A DNA stretch of 64,000 bases from NCBI GenBank assembly GCA_031292355.1, contig JARLHI010000003.1:372001-436000 (forward strand), in the 5' to 3' direction. Source of the stretch: Candidatus Obscuribacterales bacterium (lineage in GTDB: Bacteria > Cyanobacteriota > Vampirovibrionia > Obscuribacterales > Obscuribacteraceae). Below, in pieces: positions 51,551 to 60,145 of the stretch. The translations under genes and the position numbers were made by a program. How positions within the stretch are numbered: the first letter of the stretch is position 1; every line of letters begins with the position of its first letter. The notes under the pieces are model-generated. The model saw only the letters and a program-made list of their open reading frames with translations. It made no database searches and was not told the DNA's origin.

Positions 51551-53628
51551 CCAAGAGTACCTTTGGTAAGAGTCATCAATTGTCTGACGACGTTATTGAA
51601 ACTGCCCGTGAGAGTTGTGTACATGGCAGCAGGTGATGACCATGTGTCTATGTAAAGCGCACCACCGTTGCCTGCTGTGTAAACCAGACCACCAGCAGCT
51701 GTATCGCTAAACTGACTAGTGAAATATGGTGTCATAGCGGCTCCCTGACTTTGATCTAGCGCCACGACAAAAATAGGAATACCCGCAGTGTTTGCAGCTC
51801 TCGCTACAGTTAGGGCATCATTTATTGCTGGACCATTAGAGCCAGGAGATTTATAGATAGTTCCAGCGAGATCGCGGCTGGGAACGGTGTCAGTGATAAC
51901 CACTATCGCTTTCATGGCACCTGTGCGACTGTTTGGCCCAGTCAGATTGTTCACGGCTTGCGTTAGACCATCGGCTAAATTTGAACCACCGTTGGGAGTA
52001 AACAAAGGTGGTGCCATGGTACCAATCGCCGAAGGCGGAGTCAGTACTGAAGTGACAGCAGCGTAATTATTAGAGGCTGTCGAAAGTGGCACCTGAGGAA
52101 TCAGATAACTGGTATTTAAAGCATTCCCCGGATTATAGGCCCAGGAGACTGTCGGAGCCGTATCTGTGTCGCTAACACTCAAACCAGCACGATTGTTATA
52201 AGCGACAAAGCCAAAATGACAATCCGATGTTTGCAGCAACTTGGTCATAAAGTTTCTAACAGTTGATTCGATTACAGTTTTCGGCTGTAGTTGCAAATAA
52301 GCTAGATAGAGATAGGCCTGCTGGTAGCCTGGTTGAGCGGCAGACCCAATCGCCCAATCAGTGTACGTATTGGGAGCAATGCCATTGCTCTCCATATTAC
52401 CTCGCGCTGCCTCTACTAAAAAATCAATCGTCGGAAATGGATATGCGGCGAAGACTCCAGAACCTGTGTATCCTCCGAAAGCATTGTTACCATCAATATT
52501 GACCACCATATCAGTAAACATGGTGGGGTCTGCTCCCCATGGATTATAGGCGGGATCGCCAGGGTCGAAACCAGGGCTAAAGTGAGCTTCAGCAGGTTGC
52601 TCCAGGCGAAATTTATTTAGAGCGTGACACAAATAATTCAACCAGTTTATTTTCTTTTTCTGCCTGAGGTTGTGAGGCAGCAATGCATAGGAATCTTTGG
52701 TATTTCCAGGTCCAACTGACAGCCCCGCTATACCGACACCACCAAGACCAGGTGCAGTGTCACCAGGAGGTGAACCAGAATTTGTAATACCCCTTAGAGG
52801 AACGGTACGACCAGCGTTGCCCACCTCACTAAATTCCTTTGGGCAGGGCGTCACTTTGGGATCACCTGCGGCATCAAGATTTTGTGGAGGTATGGCGTTA
52901 AGGGCCGAGCCAAATGGCGGTGAACATACTAAACCAGAAATTGGACCCTGGTCTAACCCGCCGCCACCACCACCTGGCGGAATCAGATAAGCAGACGAAG
53001 GGACTTTGTAATCCCAATAGCGTCTGACCATAGTGACTGGAGTTTGATCGTCCATTGACGAAGACGAATCATAAACAATTTCTAGATCGAGAGAAGGCAG
53101 GCCAGCCTGTGCTTGTGCCTGTAAAGCATAAACGCCTACACCTATTGCACCAAAGCCACCGGAAAATAAATTGTAGGCATAGGTGCCATACACTTTCATC
53201 ACGTTGCCTGTTGCAGAGGGCATCTTCGTGATGGGATCATCAAACTCAAAGGCAATAGCAATTTGTCCAGCAGTCGGATTCATGTTGACTGGTGAACTGA
53301 CAGTGACAATATCATTGGCCAGCGATTGACCCAGAATAGAATTCTTTTGCAAAATGAAAGTAGCCATCGTTGCGGCATTGGCTTGAGCTGCTGCACCGAC
53401 TGTACTTGAAGATGCCATCTCGGCACCACCGCCAAGAGCAGCAAGTTGCAGGCAATGTGTTAGTTGCTCACGCGCAAGAAGTATACGGCTCATCTCATAA
53501 GAGACGATACCCAAAGAGCCCACTACGAAAATGGCAATGAAGACATTCAACGCAAGGGCTATAGCTCCTGTTTGCTTACGCAAGAAGCCCCCTCCGCTCA
53601 AAACAACGATGTTATTCTTACAATACAT
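51547..53628 (-). CDS. TadG-like protein with von Willebrand A domain
   Basis: RKQTGAIALALNVFIAIFVV is the Flp/Tad-type N-terminal helix of TadG. A vWA domain follows, with the metal-binding DSSSS (IVYDSSSSMDDQTPV) and a later MKAIVVITDTVPSRD strand. A Gly/Pro-rich stretch of ~150 residues is inserted between the DxSxS motif and the rest, unusually long. ATG 53628 opens the frame, but a TTG at 53583 with GGAGGGGG four bases upstream gives MRKQTGAIAL and is plausible. No TadA ATPase, TadB/C or pilin gene is in the window. Confidence 0.75.
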   Translation of the reverse strand: MYCKNNIVVLSGGGFLRKQTGAIALALNVFIAIFVVGSLGIVSYEMSRILLAREQLTHCLQLAALGGGAEMASSSTVGAAAQANAATMATFILQKNSILGQSLANDIVTVSSPVNMNPTAGQIAIAFEFDDPITKMPSATGNVMKVYGTYAYNLFSGGFGAIGVGVYALQAQAQAGLPSLDLEIVYDSSSSMDDQTPVTMVRRYWDYKVPSSAYLIPPGGGGGGLDQGPISGLVCSPPFGSALNAIPPQNLDAAGDPKVTPCPKEFSEVGNAGRTVPLRGITNSGSPPGDTAPGLGGVGIAGLSVGPGNTKDSYALLPHNLRQKKKINWLNYLCHALNKFRLEQPAEAHFSPGFDPGDPAYNPWGADPTMFTDMVVNIDGNNAFGGYTGSGVFAAYPFPTIDFLVEAARGNMESNGIAPNTYTDWAIGSAAQPGYQQAYLYLAYLQLQPKTVIESTVRNFMTKLLQTSDCHFGFVAYNNRAGLSVSDTDTAPTVSWAYNPGNALNTSYLIPQVPLSTASNNYAAVTSVLTPPSAIGTMAPPLFTPNGGSNLADGLTQAVNNLTGPNSRTGAMKAIVVITDTVPSRDLAGTIYKSPGSNGPAINDALTVARAANTAGIPIFVVALDQSQGAAMTPYFTSQFSDTAAGGLVYTAGNGGALYIDTWSSPAAMYTTLTGSFNNVVRQLMTLTKGTLG

Positions 53629-53703
53629 AAAGTGATCGATTTGCGCTATACACGAAAACGTCTACCTCACGAAATTCAAATTATTTTTCACGCGAAGGAT
53701 TAA

Positions 53704-54327
53704 GTGACAGATAAAAGGATAAAAATTGAGGGCTGCCTTGATGCTGGTATTGGTGGCACTGCCAAAAGAGGGAGTGTGCTGCTAAGCGCAGGTGCTGGCG
53801 GCGATATGGACACTCCACTACTTTTTAAAACAGCCACACAATTACAAAATCTTGGCTTTCTCACTTTGCGGTGGAACTATTCTTATGTCGCTCGCAAAGG
53901 TGTGGCCTCAAGTGGTGGCAAGCGCGAAATCAAAGAGATGGAGAGCGTTTTGAATTATCTACGCACTGTCGCCTCGGGCAAGCCGCTGATTCTGCTAGGT
54001 AAGTCTTTTGGAGCAAGATTGAGCACATACATTGGAGCCTCTAACGATAACATCGATGGTTACGCACTCTACGGGCTTCCTTTGCAGGGTCTGTCACCTC
54101 AGTCCAAGCGACGCGACTGGTCTCATATGTCGAAACTCAAAGCGCCAGTAATTTTTATCACTGGCGCAAAAGATCGCCTCTGTCCGCTAAGTGAATTGAC
54201 TGAAGTACAAGAGTTGCTTAAGGCTCCATATAGTTCTTTTGTCGTAGAGGGCGATCATTCATACAAACCCCACGGTGAAAACGAAGCATTGAAATTGATG
54301 TCGCACTGGTTTGATAAGACTTTTTGA
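53704..54327 (+). CDS. Alpha/beta hydrolase (dienelactone-hydrolase-like, TEX30/KANSL3 type)
   Basis: Starts at GTG 53704. The nucleophile motif is LLGKSFGARL (Ser near residue 101), the acid is in FITGAKDRLCP and the His in VEGDHSYKPHG, a complete Ser-Asp-His triad. The oxyanion region is LLSAGAGGDMDTP. At 207 residues it is a compact single-domain enzyme. Substrate unknown. It is divergent from the TadG-like gene. Confidence 0.82.
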   Translation: MTDKRIKIEGCLDAGIGGTAKRGSVLLSAGAGGDMDTPLLFKTATQLQNLGFLTLRWNYSYVARKGVASSGGKREIKEMESVLNYLRTVASGKPLILLGKSFGARLSTYIGASNDNIDGYALYGLPLQGLSPQSKRRDWSHMSKLKAPVIFITGAKDRLCPLSELTEVQELLKAPYSSFVVEGDHSYKPHGENEALKLMSHWFDKTF

Positions 54328-54442
54328 CCTGATTGTCGGCCAAGCACAATTGCGGGCTATTTACAAAAAACTTAAGCACAATTACTGGCAATCCGGGCTA
54401 AATTAAGACGGTTAATAGCCTTGCACTGTTTGACAACATCAA

Positions 54443-55351
54443 TTGAATTCGAAACTACGACAATTATCCCTGATCGCTTTGACCTGTAGTCTCTTTAGCC
54501 AGAACTGCTGGGCGGCAAGCAATCTAGTGGACAGACCCAAACAGGCACTGTTTACCGCTATAAACGTGACCAAATTATCTCCCTCAAACGAAGAATTGGC
54601 CGAGCAGTTAGAAGTAAGAGCACTTCTCGACGAGCTCTACAGCCCCACGACTCCGGTCGAACGCAAAGCCGTCATCAGAGAAAAAATCAATGAAACCATT
54701 TTAGAAAGTTATTTCGACGCAGCCTCTGTGCAGGCAGAAGCTGAAAGAGAACAAAACAAGCTCGAGGCATTAAGACAAACTCTCACCTCTCAAAGAGATC
54801 GACGGGTCGAAATTAACAATGCCGCCAATTTTATCGCCTCGGGTACGTTAAACACACTTGGCTCTTCTCTAGGCTTTTCCAACCGACTGCCAGCATTTCC
54901 GGGGAACTTCTATCAGATGTTATCTGGCGTCGTTTCGACGACAATGTCTATGTACGCACTCAAGCAAAATGCTGGTGGCAAGACGTCTGGCCAAGGAAGT
55001 CCCACTGTCCTAGCCGAATTATTTGGACGACCAACAGACGAAGCGACGACCTACCCCGAAAGCGTCTGGCGATTTTTCCACGGACGTGCACCGCAAGATC
55101 CAACCAAAAGTCGCATCGAACACTTAGAAGAAATATGGATTCGACGTAATGAACTGGAGCCGCATGGCAGTAGACGCGAAAAACTTAAATTGGACCTTGT
55201 CTGCGGCATGAAAGATTCGAAAAAAAGCATGTCGATCGATGATCTGTCAGACGAAATCAACATGCTTTCTGATGTATCGGCACTGTCACTGCTAATGTCT
55301 CATCATCTGCGCGACCTTTTAAGAACAATCGATTCTGATGTCGTCAAATGA
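54443..55351 (+). CDS. Secreted hypothetical protein, 302 aa
   Basis: A TTG start opens a signal peptide (LRQLSLIALTCSLFSQNCWA, then ASN). The mature protein is helical, with a coiled segment (VQAEAEREQNKLEALRQTLT), a Gly/Asn-rich hydrophobic middle (GTLNTLGSSLGFSNRLPAFP) and a charged C-terminal half. No family recognised. The two converging stops are six bases apart. Confidence 0.6.
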   Translation: MNSKLRQLSLIALTCSLFSQNCWAASNLVDRPKQALFTAINVTKLSPSNEELAEQLEVRALLDELYSPTTPVERKAVIREKINETILESYFDAASVQAEAEREQNKLEALRQTLTSQRDRRVEINNAANFIASGTLNTLGSSLGFSNRLPAFPGNFYQMLSGVVSTTMSMYALKQNAGGKTSGQGSPTVLAELFGRPTDEATTYPESVWRFFHGRAPQDPTKSRIEHLEEIWIRRNELEPHGSRREKLKLDLVCGMKDSKKSMSIDDLSDEINMLSDVSALSLLMSHHLRDLLRTIDSDVVK

Positions 55352-55357
55352 GAAACA

Positions 55358-55840
55358 TCATTTGTATCGCACACCGCTTACAGGATCGCGACCAGGATAA
55401 ACGACACTCGCAAACGGAAATTTTTCTTTCATCCACTTTTTTATTGTCTCGAAAAGTTTCTGTTCAAGGCCAGATTCAAGCTCACTGTCGCGCACCCAAA
55501 ATATAATTTCTGCATCGACTCCTTCAGAAGTCGGAGGATAAATGTACATGCAACCCAAACAGCGGGTTTCATCTAGAGACATCATCGTATAGGCAAAAGA
55601 TGAACGTCTTTGAAATTCCTTCTGATGCCAGGCCAAATCAATTAAATCCTGTTCCAGTGTTAGTGTTTCGGTAGGCCAGGTTGATCCGATACCGAATACT
55701 CCCTGCAACGATTTGGCACTGGTCATGACCGCATCATAGTCTTTGACGACATCATGTATGGTCAACATGCGCAATCGAAAATCAGCAGTCTCTAAAGAAG
55801 TGGGCACTATAAAGTCTGCTGGAACTAGCGGGCTATTCAA
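55358..55840 (-). CDS. GNAT-like N-acetyltransferase
   Basis: 160 residues. LEQDLIDLAWHQKEFQRRSS, FAYTMMSLDETRCLGCMYIY and EIIFWVRDSELESGLEQKLFE fit the GNAT beta-alpha pattern, with weak conservation of the acetyl-CoA loop. The substrate is unknown and the acetyltransferase label is a fold-level call. Confidence 0.6.
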   Translation of the reverse strand: MNSPLVPADFIVPTSLETADFRLRMLTIHDVVKDYDAVMTSAKSLQGVFGIGSTWPTETLTLEQDLIDLAWHQKEFQRRSSFAYTMMSLDETRCLGCMYIYPPTSEGVDAEIIFWVRDSELESGLEQKLFETIKKWMKEKFPFASVVYPGRDPVSGVRYK

Positions 55841-55957
55841 AATCTACTCCCATCACTTTATAAAGTGTTTCGCCAACCTAATTGCAGCTCCCGAAAAGTC
55901 TATCGTTATAGATATCCCTGAAAGCTATTACGGCAATCATATCGCAGAGGTTCATCT

Positions 55958-57220
55958 ATGACGAACAAACGCTCAGAGCAATTTGCTAGAGCTTTAAAAA
56001 AAGAAGTGCCACTCTGGATTGAGGCTGGCGTCATCCAGCAGACAAATGCGGTGACACTGCTTGCAATGTATCCAGTCACTGAATCTAGCAATCGTTTAAT
56101 CACCATAATTAGCATTCTGGGCAGCGTATTAGTGGGACTGGGAGTTTTGCTTTTTGTCGGCTCGAACTGGCAAGCAATGAGCTCACTGATGAAACTCGGA
56201 ATTATTTGCGGTTTCATAGTCACAGTCAATATGCTCGCCTTGAAGCTACATTTTCATTCTCATCATCAAAAACTTGGTTCTGCTCTATTTTTGCTGGGGG
56301 GAATGATATACGGAGCTGGAGTCTGGTTAATCGCTCAGACATTCCAGCTAGACCTCAACTGGTCTCTTGGATTATCAATCTGGTCGTTTGGTTTAATCCC
56401 TATGGCTGTAGTTACTCGCAGCCATCCACTGGTTGTACTCAACGGTCTGGTTCTTCTTTTGTGGGGTTATTGTCAGCCACAATTTTTCCAGGCACTAATC
56501 GTTTTTGCTCTGGCAATGTTTTTGAGCTACTCATTCAAAAGTCGTAGCGCCATGGTCATGGCTTTAATTCAAGGTCTGGGCATCTGGTACAGCGGACAAG
56601 GTTCACAAATAATAGGGCCGATAATGCCCGCTTTTTTATACGCCAGCACTCTTTTCAGCTGGTACTTATGGCACCGCTCATACAAACCGTTATTTGCCAA
56701 TTGCTATCTTGTCATAAGCCTGTTCATAGGTTTTTGCAGTGTCTACATCACCACTATTGATTCTGGCGGCTCTTTCACCAACAGCAATTCTTATCTTCCT
56801 CTTGCCACCCTTGTGATGCTAACAACCGCAAGCATTACTTACGTTTTCAAAACAGTAAAAACTAATCGGGATGAAATTGCGGCATTGATTTTTATGATAC
56901 CGCTCATGATGGCAATTATGAGCATCGGCAATACCTTCACACCGGTAACGTGGCCTTTTAAATTGCTTGCCAATGCGATTTTGTTTTCATCGCTCATCGC
57001 AGTCATTTACTCGGGCGCCAGAAGACTCGAGAGTACAATTGCAGTCAATATATGCACAGTCTTTTTCGCAATCGCCGTTTTGACTCGATATTTTGACACC
57101 TTCTTTGCCATGATGAATCGCTCCATCTTTTTCATCCTTGGCGGTTTAATCTTGCTTGCCGGCGGTTATCTATTAGAGCAACAACGACGTACTTTCGTCA
57201 GGGGGATTGCACATGAATGA
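55958..57220 (+). CDS. DUF2157 membrane protein
   Basis: A short N-terminal cytoplasmic domain (EQFARALKKEVPLWIEAGVI) is followed by about ten membrane helices, as in DUF2157 proteins. GAGG precedes the ATG. Its end overlaps the next gene by 8 bases. DUF2157 and GDYXXLXY proteins are commonly encoded together, which supports both calls. The role of the pair is unknown. Confidence 0.8.
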   Translation: MTNKRSEQFARALKKEVPLWIEAGVIQQTNAVTLLAMYPVTESSNRLITIISILGSVLVGLGVLLFVGSNWQAMSSLMKLGIICGFIVTVNMLALKLHFHSHHQKLGSALFLLGGMIYGAGVWLIAQTFQLDLNWSLGLSIWSFGLIPMAVVTRSHPLVVLNGLVLLLWGYCQPQFFQALIVFALAMFLSYSFKSRSAMVMALIQGLGIWYSGQGSQIIGPIMPAFLYASTLFSWYLWHRSYKPLFANCYLVISLFIGFCSVYITTIDSGGSFTNSNSYLPLATLVMLTTASITYVFKTVKTNRDEIAALIFMIPLMMAIMSIGNTFTPVTWPFKLLANAILFSSLIAVIYSGARRLESTIAVNICTVFFAIAVLTRYFDTFFAMMNRSIFFILGGLILLAGGYLLEQQRRTFVRGIAHE

Positions 57221-57908
57221 GTGTTTGACTTTCTGCATACTGGCAGAACCTGGATTGCAAACTTTCACTCCGATGTATTTCACACTGCTTCTTTTAATCG
57301 CGGCGACACTGGTCGCTTCTACTTTGCTAACTTCCAATGGCGTGATAGCAGGTAGGCATTCAATACAGTTCTCGCCTGTGGAGATTCTCTCCAATCGAAA
57401 AACACAAGTGTGTCTTGTACTCATTCTTCAACTTCTAGTACTTGCAAGTTTTGAAGGAAAATATTCACAAGTCGTAAAGGTAGGCAGAACGATAAAACTG
57501 GAAGCGAATCCAGCCGATCCATTTGACTTTTTCCGCGGCAATTACCAAGTCCTGAATTTTCCGCAAGCGCGTCTGTCAGATAGTATTGTCAGATTCCACA
57601 GTCTCAACAGTACCTGCAAAAACTCAACTGTTTATGTGGTTTTTCAAGCTGATGGTGAGCTCTGGAAAGCAACAGATGTCTACCCAACGAAACCTGCATG
57701 GTCGGCACAATCGGTCGTAATGAAAGGCCGAGTCGATAACTGCTGGAGTGGTAACCTTGTCCTTCACTACGGCATCGAACAATATTTTTTCCCAGAAGGA
57801 AAACAGGTAGATATGGCCAAAGGCGCCTCAGCAACTGTGCAAGTAGACGACGACGGCGACGCCGTTCTGACATCGCTATTAGCACTGGGCAAACCTGCCA
57901 GTCATTGA
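57213..57908 (+). CDS. GDYXXLXY-domain protein
   Basis: One or two N-terminal helices (MYFTLLLLIAATLVASTLLT; VCLVLILQLLVLASFEGKYS) precede the domain DPFDFFRGNYQVLNFPQARL, where GNYQVLNF stands for the GDYxxLxY motif (Asp to Asn, final Tyr to Phe). AGGGGG precedes the ATG at 57213, inside the end of the DUF2157 gene, so the two are translationally coupled. Confidence 0.8.
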   Translation: MNECLTFCILAEPGLQTFTPMYFTLLLLIAATLVASTLLTSNGVIAGRHSIQFSPVEILSNRKTQVCLVLILQLLVLASFEGKYSQVVKVGRTIKLEANPADPFDFFRGNYQVLNFPQARLSDSIVRFHSLNSTCKNSTVYVVFQADGELWKATDVYPTKPAWSAQSVVMKGRVDNCWSGNLVLHYGIEQYFFPEGKQVDMAKGASATVQVDDDGDAVLTSLLALGKPASH

Positions 57909-57921
57909 TTGTTGCTGACTA

Positions 57922-58305
57922 TCACCGTTCTAGAGGGAGTTCAGCCGGTTTCGATTGTGGCTGACCTTTGCTGGCCTCACGATTATGGACTTCAGCCGGC
58001 GGGCTGGTTGCTTCAATTGCTGAGAACGACTCGATGATGCGATAGTTGTGACGAGCACCTCTGGGAACAACCCAAGAATCTCCCACAGTCAAACTTATGG
58101 TCTGTCCTTCGCATGTCAGTTCGGCTTTGCCTTTTAACACATAACCGACGGTTTCGTATTCTCTTATGGTAGGTTCTTTCGATTCGGAAGGCTCATCCAG
58201 CCATAACCGCATAGAAAGACTCTTGCCGCAAGCCAGATATTTTTGACCATCTTTGCCTTGAGGCGAAAAACGCGAATCAACTTTTACTGTTGTTGTGTCA
58301 TTCAT
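57922..58305 (-). CDS. Small cupin protein
   Basis: Single cupin barrel: YETVGYVLKGKAELTCEGQT, then VGDSWVVPRGARHNYRI. The second motif keeps Pro-x-Gly-x-x-His; the first motif lacks the usual HxH, so the metal site may be weak. The ATG at 58305 has GGAGGA seven bases upstream; the frame open to 58374 is not used. A Pro/Glu-rich tail follows. Confidence 0.75.
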   Translation of the reverse strand: MNDTTTVKVDSRFSPQGKDGQKYLACGKSLSMRLWLDEPSESKEPTIREYETVGYVLKGKAELTCEGQTISLTVGDSWVVPRGARHNYRIIESFSAIEATSPPAEVHNREASKGQPQSKPAELPLER

Positions 58306-58430
58306 GATGAAATCCTCCAGAAAGTGGTGAAGCAATTGGCGGACAATTCGTTCCCCCAATCCCCCCGTGAACACAGATATAGCTTGCTGTGCTAATCTTT
58401 AGCTGGTCGGTGGATTTGGACGCTTCAAAA

Positions 58431-59486
58431 ATGTCAAAGCAAAAATTTGCCAACTCCATCAGCTTTTTGGCCATATTTTTGATGCACGCAAACTCAGTCT
58501 TTGCTGTCAATGGCAATGGTCAGGTAGTAAATGCCACTTCCACCAGCGATCCAGCCTACAAAGCTTCTGTCCTATGTAATCAGGCTCTAAATGCTATTTC
58601 AAAAAGCCAATGGAATGAAGCCCAAAGTAGTCTCGATGAAGCTTGTAAATTCGATCCCAATCAAGCATCGTGCATGGTGCACACAAATTTAGCTCAAGTG
58701 CTTGAACATTTTGAAAAGTTCGATGAGGCATTTAAACATTTGAAGCTGGCGTTAGAATTCTCGCCCAACGACCAATCAGCGCTTGTAGACATGGGTGCCT
58801 ACTATCAGCAAATTGGCGATGTCGCAAAGGCCACTCCTTACTTTCAAAAATACCTCACTCTTTATCCCGATGCACCAGATGTGATGACTATCCGCCAACT
58901 GCTCACAGCCTTCAAAAAAGTAAAAGTTGCGACAGTTGATGAAAATGCCACGGACTATTTGTATGAAGCAAGCGGTGACAAAAAAATTCGCTTCGACAAA
59001 AAGATCTTGAATGTCTATTTTGAACCGGCGGCTGATGTTGTCGGCTATCAGGTCAGCTATCAAAATGCACTTACCGAAGCCTTCGATCTGTGGACACAAG
59101 CATCAAAGGTCTTAAGCTGGAAGACCATATCAGACAGGAGTTCCGCAGACATTGTTTGCAAATGGGTGGATAAACTGCTGGATCAAAACGGCAAACTAAA
59201 AGTCGAATCTGGAGAAGCGCAAACCGCATCTTTTGCAAACGTCATTCGCTCGTCGGTGATCGTGCTTTCGACGTTGCCAAAGCCCGGTTTGGAAGTCACT
59301 GACAGTTCGATTAAATCTTTGTGTCTGCATGAAGTGGGGCACGCACTCGGATTGACTGGTCATTCTCCTCACAAAGAAGACATCATGTTCTTCAGCAATC
59401 GAGACAGCGAAGCCCCAGCTCTTTCGCCAAGAGACAAAAAGACAATCGAGATGCTTTATGCTAGCGACTCAATGGTCGTGAAGTAA
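58431..59486 (+). CDS. Secreted TPR-matrixin metalloprotease
   Basis: A signal peptide (FANSISFLAIFLMHANSVFA) is followed by three TPR-like units (residues ~45-155; QALNAISKSQWNEAQSSLDE, NLAQVLEHFEKFDEAFKHLK). A zinc-protease domain ends the protein: CLHEVGHALGLTGHSPHKED, then IMF (near residue 298) is the HExxHxxGxxH motif with the Met-turn of matrixins. The arrangement of TPR plus matrixin on one exported chain is uncommon. GTG 58389 is also open, but ATG 58431 suits the signal peptide. Its end overlaps the response-regulator end by 18 bases. Confidence 0.82.
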   Translation: MSKQKFANSISFLAIFLMHANSVFAVNGNGQVVNATSTSDPAYKASVLCNQALNAISKSQWNEAQSSLDEACKFDPNQASCMVHTNLAQVLEHFEKFDEAFKHLKLALEFSPNDQSALVDMGAYYQQIGDVAKATPYFQKYLTLYPDAPDVMTIRQLLTAFKKVKVATVDENATDYLYEASGDKKIRFDKKILNVYFEPAADVVGYQVSYQNALTEAFDLWTQASKVLSWKTISDRSSADIVCKWVDKLLDQNGKLKVESGEAQTASFANVIRSSVIVLSTLPKPGLEVTDSSIKSLCLHEVGHALGLTGHSPHKEDIMFFSNRDSEAPALSPRDKKTIEMLYASDSMVVK

Positions 59487-60143
59487 ATAACCACGACCAC
59501 GAATTGTGCGGATTATCGATACGGGTCGACCAGCATCAAGCTTCTGACGCAGCATCTTGATGTGAGTTTTCAAATTGTCGGATGTGGCCGCCACGTCATC
59601 CAGCCACACTCGTTGTAATAAGGCGTCGGTACTAAATGCTTGATTGGGATGCCGCATCAGAAATTCAAGCAGACTCAGTTCTTTGGGGCGCAAATGAATC
59701 ACGTCGGTGCCACGTGTAACAGTCAGTGTCACAGTATCGAGCGAAATATCATGGGATTTCAACACATTGCCAACGACAGCATCTGGGCGTCTCAGTAAAG
59801 CCCTTACTCTTGCTGCAAGTTCTCGCTGGTCAAAAGGCTTGGTCAAATAATCATCGGCCCCAGAATCGAGAGCACTTTCTCGATCTTCAATTTTGATTTT
59901 TGCCGTCAGCATCAAGATAGGCATTTTGCCACCCTTACTGCGATATTCACGGCAGACTTCCAGCCCGGATACGCGTGGCATCATCCAGTCAAGAATGAGT
60001 AAATCGAATTTACATGTTTGAAGATGAACGAGACATTCCTGTCCATCGAAAACTTGTTGAATCATATGACCGTTATTTTTCAGCGCAAACGTCAGCACTT
60101 CAGAAAGGTCATGATCGTCTTCAGCTAAAAGTATTTTTGCCAT
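59469..60143 (-). CDS. OmpR/PhoB-family response regulator
   Basis: Receiver domain with acidic pocket AEDD, phospho-acceptor Asp52 (LLILDWMMPRVSG), Thr in LMLTAK and Lys in YLTKPF. A winged-helix DNA-binding domain follows (RPKELSLLEFLMRHPNQAFS, then SDNLKTHIKMLRQKL and IRTIRGRGYLL). The gene lies two bases after the LOV histidine kinase, so the two form a cognate pair. TGAAC repeats upstream of the kinase gene are candidate binding sites. Confidence 0.93.
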   Translation of the reverse strand: MAKILLAEDDHDLSEVLTFALKNNGHMIQQVFDGQECLVHLQTCKFDLLILDWMMPRVSGLEVCREYRSKGGKMPILMLTAKIKIEDRESALDSGADDYLTKPFDQRELAARVRALLRRPDAVVGNVLKSHDISLDTVTLTVTRGTDVIHLRPKELSLLEFLMRHPNQAFSTDALLQRVWLDDVAATSDNLKTHIKMLRQKLDAGRPVSIIRTIRGRGYLLHDH

Positions 60144-60145
60144 CG

